A stretch of DNA of 29,327 bases. Source: an uncultured Oscillospiraceae bacterium. Its GTDB lineage: Bacteria; Bacillota; Clostridia; Oscillospirales; Acutalibacteraceae. The translations under genes were made by a program, and so were the position numbers. The stretch spans positions 1-29,327 of the forward strand of contig UQUZ01000032.1 of assembly GCA_900544375.1 (NCBI GenBank), in the 5' to 3' direction. This document shows, piece after piece, positions 14,909 to 22,684 of the stretch; within the stretch, counting starts at the first letter, position 1; every line of letters starts with the position of its first letter. A model generated the notes under the pieces. The model saw nothing but the letters and a program-made list of their open reading frames with translations, was not told where the DNA came from and did no database searches.

Positions 14909-15054
14909 CAAACGGCGGCTTGCGTAGCCTGAACAGCGCCATGTTCCATCAGAAACAAAAATTTTGTATCCACCAATGTTTTTGGATCGATAAAATAAAC
15001 GCCCATATTTCCCACCCCTGTATTTTTCATTCAAATATTATATTGAACAATGTA

Positions 15055-15083
15055 TTGAGTTTCTTACAAAAGCATGGTAGAAT
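15055..15083 (+). promoter_or_regulatory. Predicted promoter of the LtaS-like gene
   Basis: TTGAGT (15055-15060), a 17-bp spacer and TAGAAT (15078-15083). A start near 15090 excludes the in-frame start codon at 15074 and leaves a leader of about 150 nt. Confidence 0.7.
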
Positions 15084-15244
15084 ACACCTGCATTTATCAA
15101 AAAAGTATGCAAAATGTCGAAAGAGGAAAGGCGTTTGCAAGCTCTTCCCTCACATTGCATTTTATGCTTTTGCACATGAAATGCAATGCGGGGGTTTTGG
15201 CGCAGCCAAAACTGCCCAATTTGATGACTGGGAAAAAGAAAGGG

Positions 15245-17104
15245 ATGGTCAAAGGGATGCTAATTTTATGTTGTCTGGTCGTCGGGATCGCCATCGGTGC
15301 AGCGGAATATTGGCTGCTGCAAAGGAAAAAATGGTTCCCGGATTTGCCCTATCGGATCATAAAGGATACGATCATTGTTAACCTTTTGGCGATTGCTGTG
15401 ATGAAATATTTCCTAAAGATTCCGGATGTGTTTTATATTAGCCGCCATGGCCCGCTTTACTTTTTGAAATACCTGTGCTTTGCGCTTTGCGTAGGGGCAG
15501 CCGTTCTGTTTCTGAAGGGTATTTTTGAGGGTGTTCTGACCTATGAGCGGGAAGAGCGCAAGCAGAAAGCAGGTTTTCTTGTTGGAAAGGTGATCTCCAT
15601 TCTGCTTTTTGCAGTCGGTGCGGCGGCTTTTACCGCCACAAACTGGGGAAAAAGAACGTTTGGTGATATTACGCCCGATCAATTTTTGGTCAACCTCAAA
15701 TCCCCGATTGTCGGCACCAGCTCCGATGTGATGGTGACTGCATTTGAGGGCCCTGTGTTTGAAACGGCTGTATTGACAATGCTGTTCAGCATTTTTGTAT
15801 GCTCTGTATACCGCCTTGTGCTGCATCGTGGGGAAAAGCTTCGCGTTGTGTTTGGCCGGATTCCCCGGCTCGTGTTAAGCCTTGTGTTAGCGGTTGCCGT
15901 TTTGGCCGGCGGGTTGGTTTATGGTGTGAAGAAATTCCAGCTGGTCGATGTTTATCATGCTTATGTTTCCGATTCCAGCTATATCCAAGATCATTATGTG
16001 AGCCCCCGCGATGTGAAGCTGATATTCCCGAAAGAGAAGCGCAATTTGATCCATATTTATCTAGAATCGATTGAAACCACCTACCTGTCCAAAGAATTGG
16101 GCGGCTATATGAAAACAAACCTGATGCCGGAATTAACGCAGCTTGCCGGGGAGGGCGTCAGCTTTTCTCATACGCCGGATACGTTTGGCGGCCCGCGCCA
16201 GACGGTGGGCTCCAGCTGGTCGGTAGCCGCAATGGTCAATATGGAATTGGGGCTCCCTCTGAAGATTCCGATGAATGGTAATTCTTATGGAAAATCTGGG
16301 AAATTTCTACCAGGCGCTGTTGGAATAGGTGATATTTTAAAAGCGCAGGGTTATGAGCAGACGATTATGTTTGGCGCGGATTCTGATTTTGGTGGGCTTA
16401 CGTCATTTTTCCAAAACCATGGCGATTTTAACTTCATGGATTATAAGGCGGTGAAGGAGAAGGGGCTGATTCCCAAGGACTATAAGGTTTGGTGGGGTTA
16501 TGAGGATGATAAGCTCTACGAATTTGCCAAGGAGGAGCTAATCCGTCTTTCAAAAACGGGCAAGCCCTTCCATCTGAATATGGAAACGGCTGATACCCAC
16601 TTCCCGGATGGTTACTTAAGCCCTGGTGTAAAGGATAAACACGGCAACCAGTATGCAAACGTTATCTCTTATTCGACCGCTGAAACGGTTCGGTTTATCC
16701 GCTGGATTCAGCAGCAAGATTTTTACCCCAATACGACAATTGTATTGACAGGCGACCATTGGAGCATGGATCAGAAATTTTTTGCAAAGGTCGATAAAAA
16801 ATACCGCCGTGCGATCTTTAATTTGATTCTAAATGCGCCGGTAAAAGCGGAAAAGGCATATGGGCGCGAATTTGCCCCGTTTGATTTCTACCCGACGATT
16901 TTAGCAAGCTTGGGCGTTCAGATCGAGGGCGACCGGCTTGGTCTGGGCACAAACCTCTTCTCCGGCGCGCCGACTTTGGTCGAGCGGGATGGCCTGGATA
17001 AGGTCAATCAGGAGTTGAACGAGCGCAGCAATTTTTACAATGACGAGTTTATCGCCGAGTGGAAAAACAGCACGTTTGAAAATACGAAGGTTTCCTATCA
17101 ATAA
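15245..17104 (+). CDS. LTA synthase family membrane protein (sulfatase-type phosphoglycerol transferase)
   Basis: About 619 residues: an N-terminal membrane domain with five or six helices, then an extracellular alkaline-phosphatase/sulfatase-fold domain. Catalytic signatures are NLIHIYLESIETTY (metal-binding Glu), a nucleophile Thr candidate in PRQTVGSSWS, METADTHFPDGY, and the metal-binding LTGDHW. Family members move phosphoglycerol from phosphatidylglycerol onto teichoic acid chains or glucans at the outer face of the membrane. Which acceptor is used here is not visible. The start is uncertain: ATG codons at 15224, 15245 and 15257 are possible. AAAGGG at 15239-15244 suits 15257 best by distance, while 15245 gives a basic MVKG lead before helix 1. 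Single-gene unit with its own promoter and terminator. Confidence 0.88.
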   Translation: MVKGMLILCCLVVGIAIGAAEYWLLQRKKWFPDLPYRIIKDTIIVNLLAIAVMKYFLKIPDVFYISRHGPLYFLKYLCFALCVGAAVLFLKGIFEGVLTYEREERKQKAGFLVGKVISILLFAVGAAAFTATNWGKRTFGDITPDQFLVNLKSPIVGTSSDVMVTAFEGPVFETAVLTMLFSIFVCSVYRLVLHRGEKLRVVFGRIPRLVLSLVLAVAVLAGGLVYGVKKFQLVDVYHAYVSDSSYIQDHYVSPRDVKLIFPKEKRNLIHIYLESIETTYLSKELGGYMKTNLMPELTQLAGEGVSFSHTPDTFGGPRQTVGSSWSVAAMVNMELGLPLKIPMNGNSYGKSGKFLPGAVGIGDILKAQGYEQTIMFGADSDFGGLTSFFQNHGDFNFMDYKAVKEKGLIPKDYKVWWGYEDDKLYEFAKEELIRLSKTGKPFHLNMETADTHFPDGYLSPGVKDKHGNQYANVISYSTAETVRFIRWIQQQDFYPNTTIVLTGDHWSMDQKFFAKVDKKYRRAIFNLILNAPVKAEKAYGREFAPFDFYPTILASLGVQIEGDRLGLGTNLFSGAPTLVERDGLDKVNQELNERSNFYNDEFIAEWKNSTFENTKVSYQ

Positions 17105-17122
17105 TCCCATTCTAAATCCTTG

Positions 17123-17153
17123 AGCGGCGGAGTTATTTTGCTCCGCCGCTTTT
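17123..17153 (+). terminator. Terminator of the LtaS-like gene
   Basis: A perfect 10-bp GC-rich stem (17123-17132 with 17141-17150) is followed by TTTT, 18 bp after the stop. Confidence 0.88.
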
Positions 17154-17176
17154 GGGCATACATGAGCGGATATCAT

Positions 17177-17206
17177 TTGCGCAAAAGCGCACAGATATGC
17201 TATACT
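17177..17206 (+). promoter_or_regulatory. Predicted promoter of the ClC transporter gene
   Basis: TTGCGC (17177-17182), an 18-bp spacer and TATACT (17201-17206) with an extended -10 TGC. Transcription near 17213 implies a leader of about 275 nt. Confidence 0.7.
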
Positions 17207-17212
17207 AAATCA

Positions 17213-17488
17213 TAATATATCGTCGGCGTTACCGCCTGTTTGGCGGCATCGTGAAAGGCAAAGCTTGAAAGATGAAGCTTGCAAACCGCGTTTTTTGTTC
17301 TGGCGGATGAGACGCAGTGTAAATTTCGAGCTTTTCCAAAACCGTACAATTCTGTGGCTGGGAGTAGAGGGGGAGAAAAATGGCCATAGGCATGAAAAAT
17401 CTAGTTGATCACAAGCGGTTTTTTCTTGTTCGGCGGTGTTATACCCGCAGGAAAACCTCCCTTGGCCGAGAAAGGGGCAGACGCCAGT
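17213..17488 (+). other. Long leader of the ClC gene with hairpins and a 46-codon ORF
   Basis: The leader holds CCGCC-TGTTT-GGCGG and a bulged stem built on GCAAAGCTT with AAGCTTGC. A 46-codon ORF (17380-17520) has the best ribosome binding site here (GAGGGGGAG, 17367-17375). Its Arg-rich product (starting MAIGMKNLVDHKRFFLVRR) overlaps the transporter start by 32 nt in another frame. It may be a leader peptide, a decayed earlier start, or chance. The fluoride riboswitch consensus was looked for and not seen. Confidence 0.4.
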
Positions 17489-18751
17489 ATGGATCTTCAA
17501 AACGGGCATTTTCCTGGTAAGGAGGCGATTAAAAACCTCCTTGCCTTTTTAAAATGGTCGGCGCTCGCGCTGTTTGCCGGGATTGTCATCGGTTTAATCG
17601 GAACTGCTTTTCACATGGCCTTGAGCGGTGCGCTTGCATTGCGGCAGGCGCACCCGTGGCTCGTTTGGCTCTTGCCGGTGGGCGGCGTCTTGATTACGGC
17701 GCTGTATAAATGGGGCGGGATCAATAATGATCGCGGCACGAATTTCGTGTTAATTGCGGTGCGCACGAATGAAAAGCTTTCGTTTAAAACGGCTCCGCTG
17801 ATTTTTGCAACCACGCTTTTAACCCATCTCTTTGGCGGATCGGCCGGCAGGGAAGGGGCGGCGTTGCAGCTCGGCGGTAGTCTCGCTGCAAAGTTTGGAA
17901 GGATTTTGCATCTGGATGAGAAGGATGCACGCATTTTGACCATGTGCGGCATGAGCGCGGCTTTTTCCGCCCTGTTTGGCACGCCGGTCACCTCTGCGAT
18001 TTTTTCCATGGAGGTCATCAGCGTGGGCGTAATGTATTATTCAGCAATTGTGCCCTGCGTGATCGCTGCTGTGGTAGGAGACCGAATTTCTTCCCTTTTC
18101 GGGATTGCCCCCACGGAATTTTTGCTTACGGGTGTGCCGGAGGGCTCGGCGCTCGGCGTGGCAAAGGTGGCGCTGCTCGGCGTACTGTGCGCCGTGCTGA
18201 GCATCTTGTTTTGCGTGTGCATGCATCAGTCGGCTGCGCTCTATAAAAAGTTAATCCCCAATAAATATCTCTGTGCCGCTGTGGGCGGTTTACTGGTTGC
18301 CTTGCTGACCCTGCTGGTCGGCACGCGTGATTATAACGGCGCCGGTATGGATGTGATCGCCCGTGCCGTTGCAGGGCAGGCGCGCCCGGAGGCATTTGCC
18401 CTAAAGATCCTGTTTACAGCGCTGACGCTGGGCGCGGGCTTTAAGGGCGGCGAGATCGTGCCCGCTTTTTTTACAGGGGCGACGTTTGGAAATGTGATCG
18501 GGAAGCTGCTGGGCCTTTCGCCCTCCTTCGGGGCTGGGCTGGGGCTGGTGGCGCTTTTTTGCGGCGTGACCAACTGTCCGGTCAGCTCTTTAATTCTGAG
18601 CGTAGAGCTATTTGGTGCGAAGGGCTTTGGCTTTTTTGCCGTGGTGGTCGCGGTGAGTTTTATGCTTTCTGGCTATTATGGGCTTTATAGCGAACAAAAG
18701 ATCGTCTATTCAAAACTCAAACCGGAATTTATTGATAAAAAGGTAGAATGA
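17489..18751 (+). CDS. ClC family chloride channel or anion/proton exchanger
   Basis: About 420 residues with roughly ten hydrophobic helices and no C-terminal CBS domains. The gating-glutamate motif is clear (FGGSAGREGAALQLGG), as are GTPVTSAIFSMEV and the late FKGGEIVPAFFTGATFG loop. The first anion-binding motif, usually GSGIP, is not recognisable; the equivalent stretch reads NDRGTNF. The gating Glu argues for proton-coupled exchange, but ion preference cannot be assigned. ATG at 17489 has AAAGGGG 11 nt upstream and lies close to the first helix; other in-frame starts up to 17405 lack a site. A DUF896 gene follows after 53 bp, probably in the same operon. Confidence 0.9.
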   Translation: MDLQNGHFPGKEAIKNLLAFLKWSALALFAGIVIGLIGTAFHMALSGALALRQAHPWLVWLLPVGGVLITALYKWGGINNDRGTNFVLIAVRTNEKLSFKTAPLIFATTLLTHLFGGSAGREGAALQLGGSLAAKFGRILHLDEKDARILTMCGMSAAFSALFGTPVTSAIFSMEVISVGVMYYSAIVPCVIAAVVGDRISSLFGIAPTEFLLTGVPEGSALGVAKVALLGVLCAVLSILFCVCMHQSAALYKKLIPNKYLCAAVGGLLVALLTLLVGTRDYNGAGMDVIARAVAGQARPEAFALKILFTALTLGAGFKGGEIVPAFFTGATFGNVIGKLLGLSPSFGAGLGLVALFCGVTNCPVSSLILSVELFGAKGFGFFAVVVAVSFMLSGYYGLYSEQKIVYSKLKPEFIDKKVE

Positions 18752-18804
18752 TAAGCATAGCGGAAGCAAGGCTTGTTGACATATCAGGCAAGGGGGAATG
18801 TTGC

Positions 18805-19095
18805 ATGAATCAGGAAAAAATAGACCGAATTAATTTTCTCGCGCGCAAATCACGCACAGATGGGCTGACGGATGCGGAGAAGGAGGAGCAGTTGGCACTT
18901 CGGCAGGAATACATCGCCGCGTTTCGCCGGAGCCTGACGGGCCAGCTTGACAATACCTGGATTGTGGATGAAAAGGGGAACAAAAGAAAATTGGAACGCC
19001 GCCCGGGCGTGGCAAAAAAGAAAACGGCCGCGGTAGAGCCGATGCCGTTGAAAGTGAATATGGAAAATAATAGAAAAAAGACTGCCGATGAATAG
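18805..19095 (+). CDS. DUF896 (YnzC/UPF0291) family protein
   Basis: A 96-residue protein with the DUF896 core at the N-terminus: KIDRINFLARKSRTDGLTDA, then EEQLALRQEYIAAFR. Structural work on the Bacillus member YnzC shows a helical hairpin. Function is unknown; links to stress responses have been suggested. The tail after residue 65 is Lys-rich and variable. ATG at 18805 follows AGGGGG. The stop overlaps the region just upstream of the rhodanese gene, whose ribosome binding site begins about 10 bp later, so the two are probably co-transcribed. Confidence 0.92.
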   Translation: MNQEKIDRINFLARKSRTDGLTDAEKEEQLALRQEYIAAFRRSLTGQLDNTWIVDEKGNKRKLERRPGVAKKKTAAVEPMPLKVNMENNRKKTADE

Positions 19096-19117
19096 CTTGA
19101 CGAGAGGAGGCAGGAAT

Positions 19118-19576
19118 ATGCTTGTAAAGAAACAATATGTAACGGCCGCTTTGATCCTGGCGTTGCTTTGCGCGTTCGCATCAGTTCTCTCCGGCTGCGG
19201 CCATTTGACGGAGCTGGATAGCCAAACGACCGGCCTTGTTTCAGAAGAAACGACTGTGGAAGGTTACCACCGGATCACCGCGCAGAAGGCCAAGGAGATC
19301 ATGGAGAGTGGAAAGCCCTATGTTCTTCTGGATGTGCGCAGCCAGGTTGAGCACAATTTGAAATATATTGAGGGAGATATTTTAATCCCTCACCGGGAGA
19401 TTGCAGAGAAGGCGCCCGAGCTGCTACCGGATAAAAACAAGACGGTCCTGGTTTATTGCGCTAGCGGCGTGCGTAGCAAGGCGGCGGCAGAAACATTAAT
19501 CCAGATGGGGTATACGGATGTTTATGATTTCGGCGCGATTACGGATTGGCCCTATGGCGTAATAGAAGAAAAATAG
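19118..19576 (+). CDS. Rhodanese-domain lipoprotein
   Basis: 152 residues. A lipoprotein signal peptide ends in the lipobox LSGC, with lipidated Cys27, so the protein is anchored outside the membrane. A single rhodanese domain follows: HRITAQKAKEIMES, YVLLDVRSQVEH, and the active-site loop CASGVRS with catalytic Cys114. The domain binds and transfers persulfide sulfur or acts in thiol redox reactions; the partner is unknown. GAGAGGAGG precedes the ATG at 19118. An ATG at 19088 within the DUF896 end is in frame but lacks a site and would spoil the signal peptide. Confidence 0.92.
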   Translation: MLVKKQYVTAALILALLCAFASVLSGCGHLTELDSQTTGLVSEETTVEGYHRITAQKAKEIMESGKPYVLLDVRSQVEHNLKYIEGDILIPHREIAEKAPELLPDKNKTVLVYCASGVRSKAAAETLIQMGYTDVYDFGAITDWPYGVIEEK

Positions 19577-19587
19577 GCGCAATCCGC

Positions 19588-19872
19588 TTATCGGCTGTCA
19601 TCTGCTTTACCTGCGCGCAGGATGATTTCAATCAGCAACGCCGGCACGATAGCGGCGGCAAGCGTATCCTTCCCGCAAACAAAAAGATCGCCGCTCAAAA
19701 TCATCAGGGCGTGATAATCGCTCAACCGTCCAGCGCAAAGGTATGCGGCGGCCGATGCGGTAAAAAGAAAGATCACTAGCATACCGCCATATTTCAGCAG
19801 CAGCTTTGGCAGGCGGTGCATGGTATGTACGGTATCGTGGAGCTCTGTTAATAGTTTCTGCATTGGATGCAT
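19588..19872 (-). CDS. Small two-helix membrane protein, family not recognised
   Basis: A 94-residue protein with an amphipathic N-terminus (LLTELHDTVHTMHRLPKLLL) and a first membrane helix (YGGMLVIFLFTASAAAYLCA). A short loop and a second helix (LAAAIVPALLIEIILRAG) follow. No known domain is recognised. ATG at 19872 has AAGGG 6 nt upstream; an in-frame ATG at 19878 touches that site. It converges with the rhodanese lipoprotein gene, with only 11 bp between stop codons and no terminator visible there. A good promoter lies upstream, supporting a real gene. Confidence 0.7.
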   Translation of the reverse strand: MHPMQKLLTELHDTVHTMHRLPKLLLKYGGMLVIFLFTASAAAYLCAGRLSDYHALMILSGDLFVCGKDTLAAAIVPALLIEIILRAGKADDSR

Positions 19873-19931
19873 GGCCATCCCTTCTATAAACGACTCGTTT
19901 TTAAAATAATATTGCGTTGCGATTTTAATCC

Positions 19932-19961
19932 ATTATAGCGGTCTGCGGCGCTGTTTCGCAA
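19932..19961 (-). promoter_or_regulatory. Predicted promoter of the small membrane protein
   Basis: On the minus strand, TTGCGA (19961-19956), an 18-bp spacer and a perfect TATAAT (19937-19932). The start would be near 19925. Confidence 0.65.
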
Positions 19962-20047
19962 TGTATAAATGTTGGAATGCTGATACAACCCAGGCCTAAC
20001 ACGCAGTTTGAAAGATAAATCTGCAAACTTTTAGGAGGATGGTATTC

Positions 20048-20830
20048 TTGATCCAAATTGGAGCATCTACCGCCTGCTTTTATCCGCTTGAAACTGAGCG
20101 AGCGCTCAAGCGGGTAGGGGAATTGGGCTTTTCCACAGCGGAGGTATTTTTCAACTCTTTTTCCGAGCTGCGCGGCCCGCTCTTGAAGGCGATTTGCCGG
20201 GAACAGGAGGCTTGTAAGATTCAGGTGGTGTCAGTGCACCCCTTCAGCTCTGGGACTGAGCCTTTTTTTCTTTTCAGCGCATATGAACGGCGATTTCATG
20301 ACACGTTGGAATATTATAAGCGGTATTTTGACGCGGCAAATGCGCTTGGGGCGCATCTGCTGGTGATGCATGGGCTGAAGCCGGGGGCCTCGATTGAAGA
20401 GCCGGAATATTTTGAACGCTTCGGAGCGCTTGTTCAACTGGGCCGGGCACAGGGGATTATGGTTGCGCAGGAGAATGTGGTACAGTTTTCCTCACAATCC
20501 CCCGTTTTTCTTGCCCGGATGCGAAAGGCACTGGGGAATGATTTTCATATGGTGCTGGATCTCAAGCAAGCGGTGCGTTCCGGCCTTGACCCGCTCGAGC
20601 TTGCGCGGCAATTTGCCGACGAAATCGTCCATGTCCATGTCAGCGATCACCTGCCCGGCAGGGATTGCCTGCCGCCTGGGGAAGGCGCGTTTCGTTTTAA
20701 CGCGCTTGCCGCACTGTTGGAGGATGCGGGATACCAGGGAAGCTTTATGATTGAACTATATGCGGGGAATTTTACGGATGACAAGCAGTTGATGCGTGCT
20801 AAGGCCTATTTAGAGAAGCAACAAGGCTGA
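20048..20830 (+). CDS. Sugar phosphate isomerase/epimerase-like TIM-barrel protein
   Basis: About 260 residues of the xylose-isomerase-like TIM-barrel superfamily (also used by endonuclease IV). Visible elements are QIGASTACFYP at the first strand, VVSVHPFS, LLVMHGLKPG, VAQENVVQF with a likely metal-binding Glu, MVLDLKQA, HVHVSDH and FMIELYAG ending in a further Glu. Such proteins isomerise or epimerise sugars or polyols with a divalent metal; the substrate is not predictable. A TTG start at 20048 is chosen because AGGAGG (20033-20038) lies 9 nt upstream, whereas the ATG at 20039 directly abuts that site. nrdR follows but has its own promoter. Confidence 0.85.
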   Translation: MIQIGASTACFYPLETERALKRVGELGFSTAEVFFNSFSELRGPLLKAICREQEACKIQVVSVHPFSSGTEPFFLFSAYERRFHDTLEYYKRYFDAANALGAHLLVMHGLKPGASIEEPEYFERFGALVQLGRAQGIMVAQENVVQFSSQSPVFLARMRKALGNDFHMVLDLKQAVRSGLDPLELARQFADEIVHVHVSDHLPGRDCLPPGEGAFRFNALAALLEDAGYQGSFMIELYAGNFTDDKQLMRAKAYLEKQQG

Positions 20831-20841
20831 GAGATTGGGGC

Positions 20842-20871
20842 TTGCGGATGTTCGGATGGGTATGGTATAAT
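20842..20871 (+). promoter_or_regulatory. Predicted promoter of nrdR
   Basis: TTGCGG (20842-20847), an 18-bp spacer and TATAAT (20866-20871) with extended -10 TGG. Confidence 0.75.
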
Positions 20872-20872
20872 A

Positions 20873-20897
20873 GCTTCAAAGCGGATAGCTTTGAAGC
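20873..20897 (+). promoter_or_regulatory. Perfect 10-bp inverted repeat at the nrdR transcription start
   Basis: GCTTCAAAGC (20873-20882) and GCTTTGAAGC (20888-20897) flank a 5-bp centre. The repeat begins one base after the -10 box and covers the expected start, the position of a repressor operator. It could also be a 5' RNA hairpin. It does not resemble an NrdR box. Confidence 0.5.
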
Positions 20898-20974
20898 ATT
20901 GGAAAAATGGTTGTCGGCGCGAAACGCCTCCTGCCGCAAGGCGGTAATTCCTATGATTAAAAGCGCTGGAAGTG

Positions 20975-21442
20975 ATGAGTGTGAGATGTCCATTCTGTGG
21001 CTATGAGGAAAGCAAAGTGATTGATTCCCGCCCGACGGATGAGGGCGAGCGCATCCGCCGCCGCCGGGAATGTATGCGTTGTGCAAAGCGCTTCACCACC
21101 TATGAGGTGATCGAAAGCGTTCCGGTGGTCGTTGTAAAAAAAGATAAGTCGCGCGAGGTTTTCGACCGTGATAAGCTTTATAACGGCATGCTGCGTGCTT
21201 GTGAGAAACGCCCTGTCAGTGCGGCGGCGTTGACGGCCGCTGTGGATGATATTGAGACGTCTCTACAGAATTCGTTGGATAGAGAGGTGACCTCTGAGCA
21301 CATCGGTGAGCTTGCGATGGAAAAGCTCAAAGAGATCGATGAGGTGGCATATGTCCGTTTTGCTTCCGTATACCGCCAGTTTAAGGATATTGAAACATTC
21401 CGAGAAGAGTTGATGAAGCTGAAAAGGGAAAAGTCGGAATAG
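20975..21442 (+). CDS. nrdR: Transcriptional repressor NrdR
   Basis: 155 residues. An N-terminal zinc ribbon (RCPFCGYEESKVIDSRPTD, then RRRRECMRCAKRFTTYE) binds DNA, and an ATP-cone domain (VVVVKKDKSREVFDRDKL onward, about residues 50-140) senses ATP/dATP. NrdR represses ribonucleotide reductase genes when dATP is high. Start options are ATG at 20975 or GTG at 20981. The GTG gives the usual family beginning (M-R-C-P-F-C) and has GGAAGTG at better spacing, so it may be the real one. No ribonucleotide reductase gene is nearby, which is common. Confidence 0.95.
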   Translation: MSVRCPFCGYEESKVIDSRPTDEGERIRRRRECMRCAKRFTTYEVIESVPVVVVKKDKSREVFDRDKLYNGMLRACEKRPVSAAALTAAVDDIETSLQNSLDREVTSEHIGELAMEKLKEIDEVAYVRFASVYRQFKDIETFREELMKLKREKSE

Positions 21443-21502
21443 AACGGGGCAAAAGCTTTTTTGAAACGTTCTGAATCGAATAGGGTGGAATCTGATTTCA
21501 GA

Positions 21503-21540
21503 GGGATTGCTGCAAGAAGCTTTGCAGCAATCCCTTTCTT
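21503..21540 (+). terminator. Terminator after nrdR (repeat-family member)
   Basis: A perfect 13-bp stem (21503-21515 with 21522-21534) is followed by a T-rich tail. The arms contain TTGCTGCAA/TTGCAGCAA, related to the hairpins at 9389, 14201 and 23725. A smaller stem AGAACG/CGTTCT (21441-21472) lies between. Confidence 0.75.
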
Positions 21541-21644
21541 ATTCCCATCGTGCGGAGTTTCAGCACAGGGTTATTTGCCTCGTGCGGGAAAAGCGGAGGT
21601 TTTATCACAGGCAAAGTGCCGGCTATCGGTTGTAAGCGGTGGGT

Positions 21645-22622
21645 TTATCGATTGCCGCTGCTTTCCTCCCGCACCGCGCTGAGCATCCGCGCCGCGCCAC
21701 CGGGATTGGTCGTTGTGCCGTATAGCTTTAGCCGGGTATAGGTGAGCCTGCTGAGCTCCCGCAGGCCGGACGCTTCATATAGCGCGCCCGCAAACTGATC
21801 TGGATTGATCCCATCCGGGATCAGGCGGAAGTAAGGCTCTGGCAGGTTGATCCCTTCGGCAGTGATGCAGAGATACCCGCCGCTGCTTTCCTGATTGGTG
21901 AAAACAGCGCATTTCCGTTCTGGAAAGAAGCTCTCTTTCAGGCCGCCCGGCGCGATGACAACGGTGCTGTCCCGCGCACCGGCGAAGGTATCCTGAATCA
22001 AAAGCGCCGCCCCATAATCCTCCATAACCTGCTCAGCAGTTTGCTCATATATGGCGGCATGATCTGTGACAACCCGTACCAGGGAGGCGAAGGCCAGTAG
22101 GCGGCCTGCCCGCCGCGCGAGCCTTCCTTTTGGGTCAAGCAGTGTGATGCATTCTTCGCCAGGTGGCTGCCGTCTGCGCGAGAGGACGTCGCAGGCCGTA
22201 TTAAATAGAATCAATGGGGCAAGCGCATCTGGCAAAAACGCTTTGACCGAGCCACCGTCTGGAGGAATGATTCCGTCCGGCAACAGCATTCTCCCAGCGC
22301 AGCGCCCGGCACAGAAAGCGATCTCTTCCCAGGGGAGCTCTCCTTTCCGGCGGGATGCCTCCACACAGAGAAAAGGCGTGCCGCCCTTCACTGCAACCTG
22401 AATTGCCTGCGGCCTTGCCGGATGCATGCGTTCTTTGATCTTTTGCAGGAAACCGTTTTCCTGCGGCCTGATCTGTAGCACGGCAAACATTGCTGCGGCC
22501 ATCTCCCTTCCCTGATCGTTTCCATACCAGTTTCGTACCGTATCTATATGCTGTGCCGTTGCGGAATATCCGCTTTGTTTGCCCTGGAAAACAAGATAGT
22601 CTTTTGCCGCAGCGTGCCTCAT
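21645..22622 (-). CDS. Hypothetical protein, 325 residues, family not recognised
   Basis: A long open frame with normal base composition. No motif of a known enzyme family is identified. There is no signal peptide or membrane helix, so it is probably cytoplasmic. Recognisable segments are a basic N-terminal region ending HPARPQAIQVAVKGGTPF, a Gly/Cys-rich stretch AFCAGRCAGRMLLPDG, GGSVKAFLPDALAPL, and a later LIQDTFAGARDSTVVIAPGG. The last resembles a nucleotide-fold strand-loop but is not diagnostic. The ATG at 22622 has no visible ribosome binding site, while a TATATT lies just upstream, so translation may be leaderless or start further in. It is divergent from the deacetylase gene, 62 bp away. 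The antisense strand has no better frame. Confidence 0.65.
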   Translation of the reverse strand: MRHAAAKDYLVFQGKQSGYSATAQHIDTVRNWYGNDQGREMAAAMFAVLQIRPQENGFLQKIKERMHPARPQAIQVAVKGGTPFLCVEASRRKGELPWEEIAFCAGRCAGRMLLPDGIIPPDGGSVKAFLPDALAPLILFNTACDVLSRRRQPPGEECITLLDPKGRLARRAGRLLAFASLVRVVTDHAAIYEQTAEQVMEDYGAALLIQDTFAGARDSTVVIAPGGLKESFFPERKCAVFTNQESSGGYLCITAEGINLPEPYFRLIPDGINPDQFAGALYEASGLRELSRLTYTRLKLYGTTTNPGGAARMLSAVREESSGNR

Positions 22623-22684
22623 AGAATATAAAGCGGCTTTCTGTTACCGAAATGCCGCGAGAGGTTCGCAAAGGAGCGTCATCC

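Noticed and set aside
14908..15006. A 32-codon minus-strand ORF after the tRNA terminator, with GGGGTGGG before its ATG
   Set aside because: The ribosome-site-like sequence is encouraging, but there is no clear promoter, domain or terminator and no conservation information, so it was left out.
17213..17379. Fluoride or other ion-sensing riboswitch before the ClC gene
   Set aside because: The known fluoride riboswitch core could not be found in the leader. Only generic hairpins are visible.
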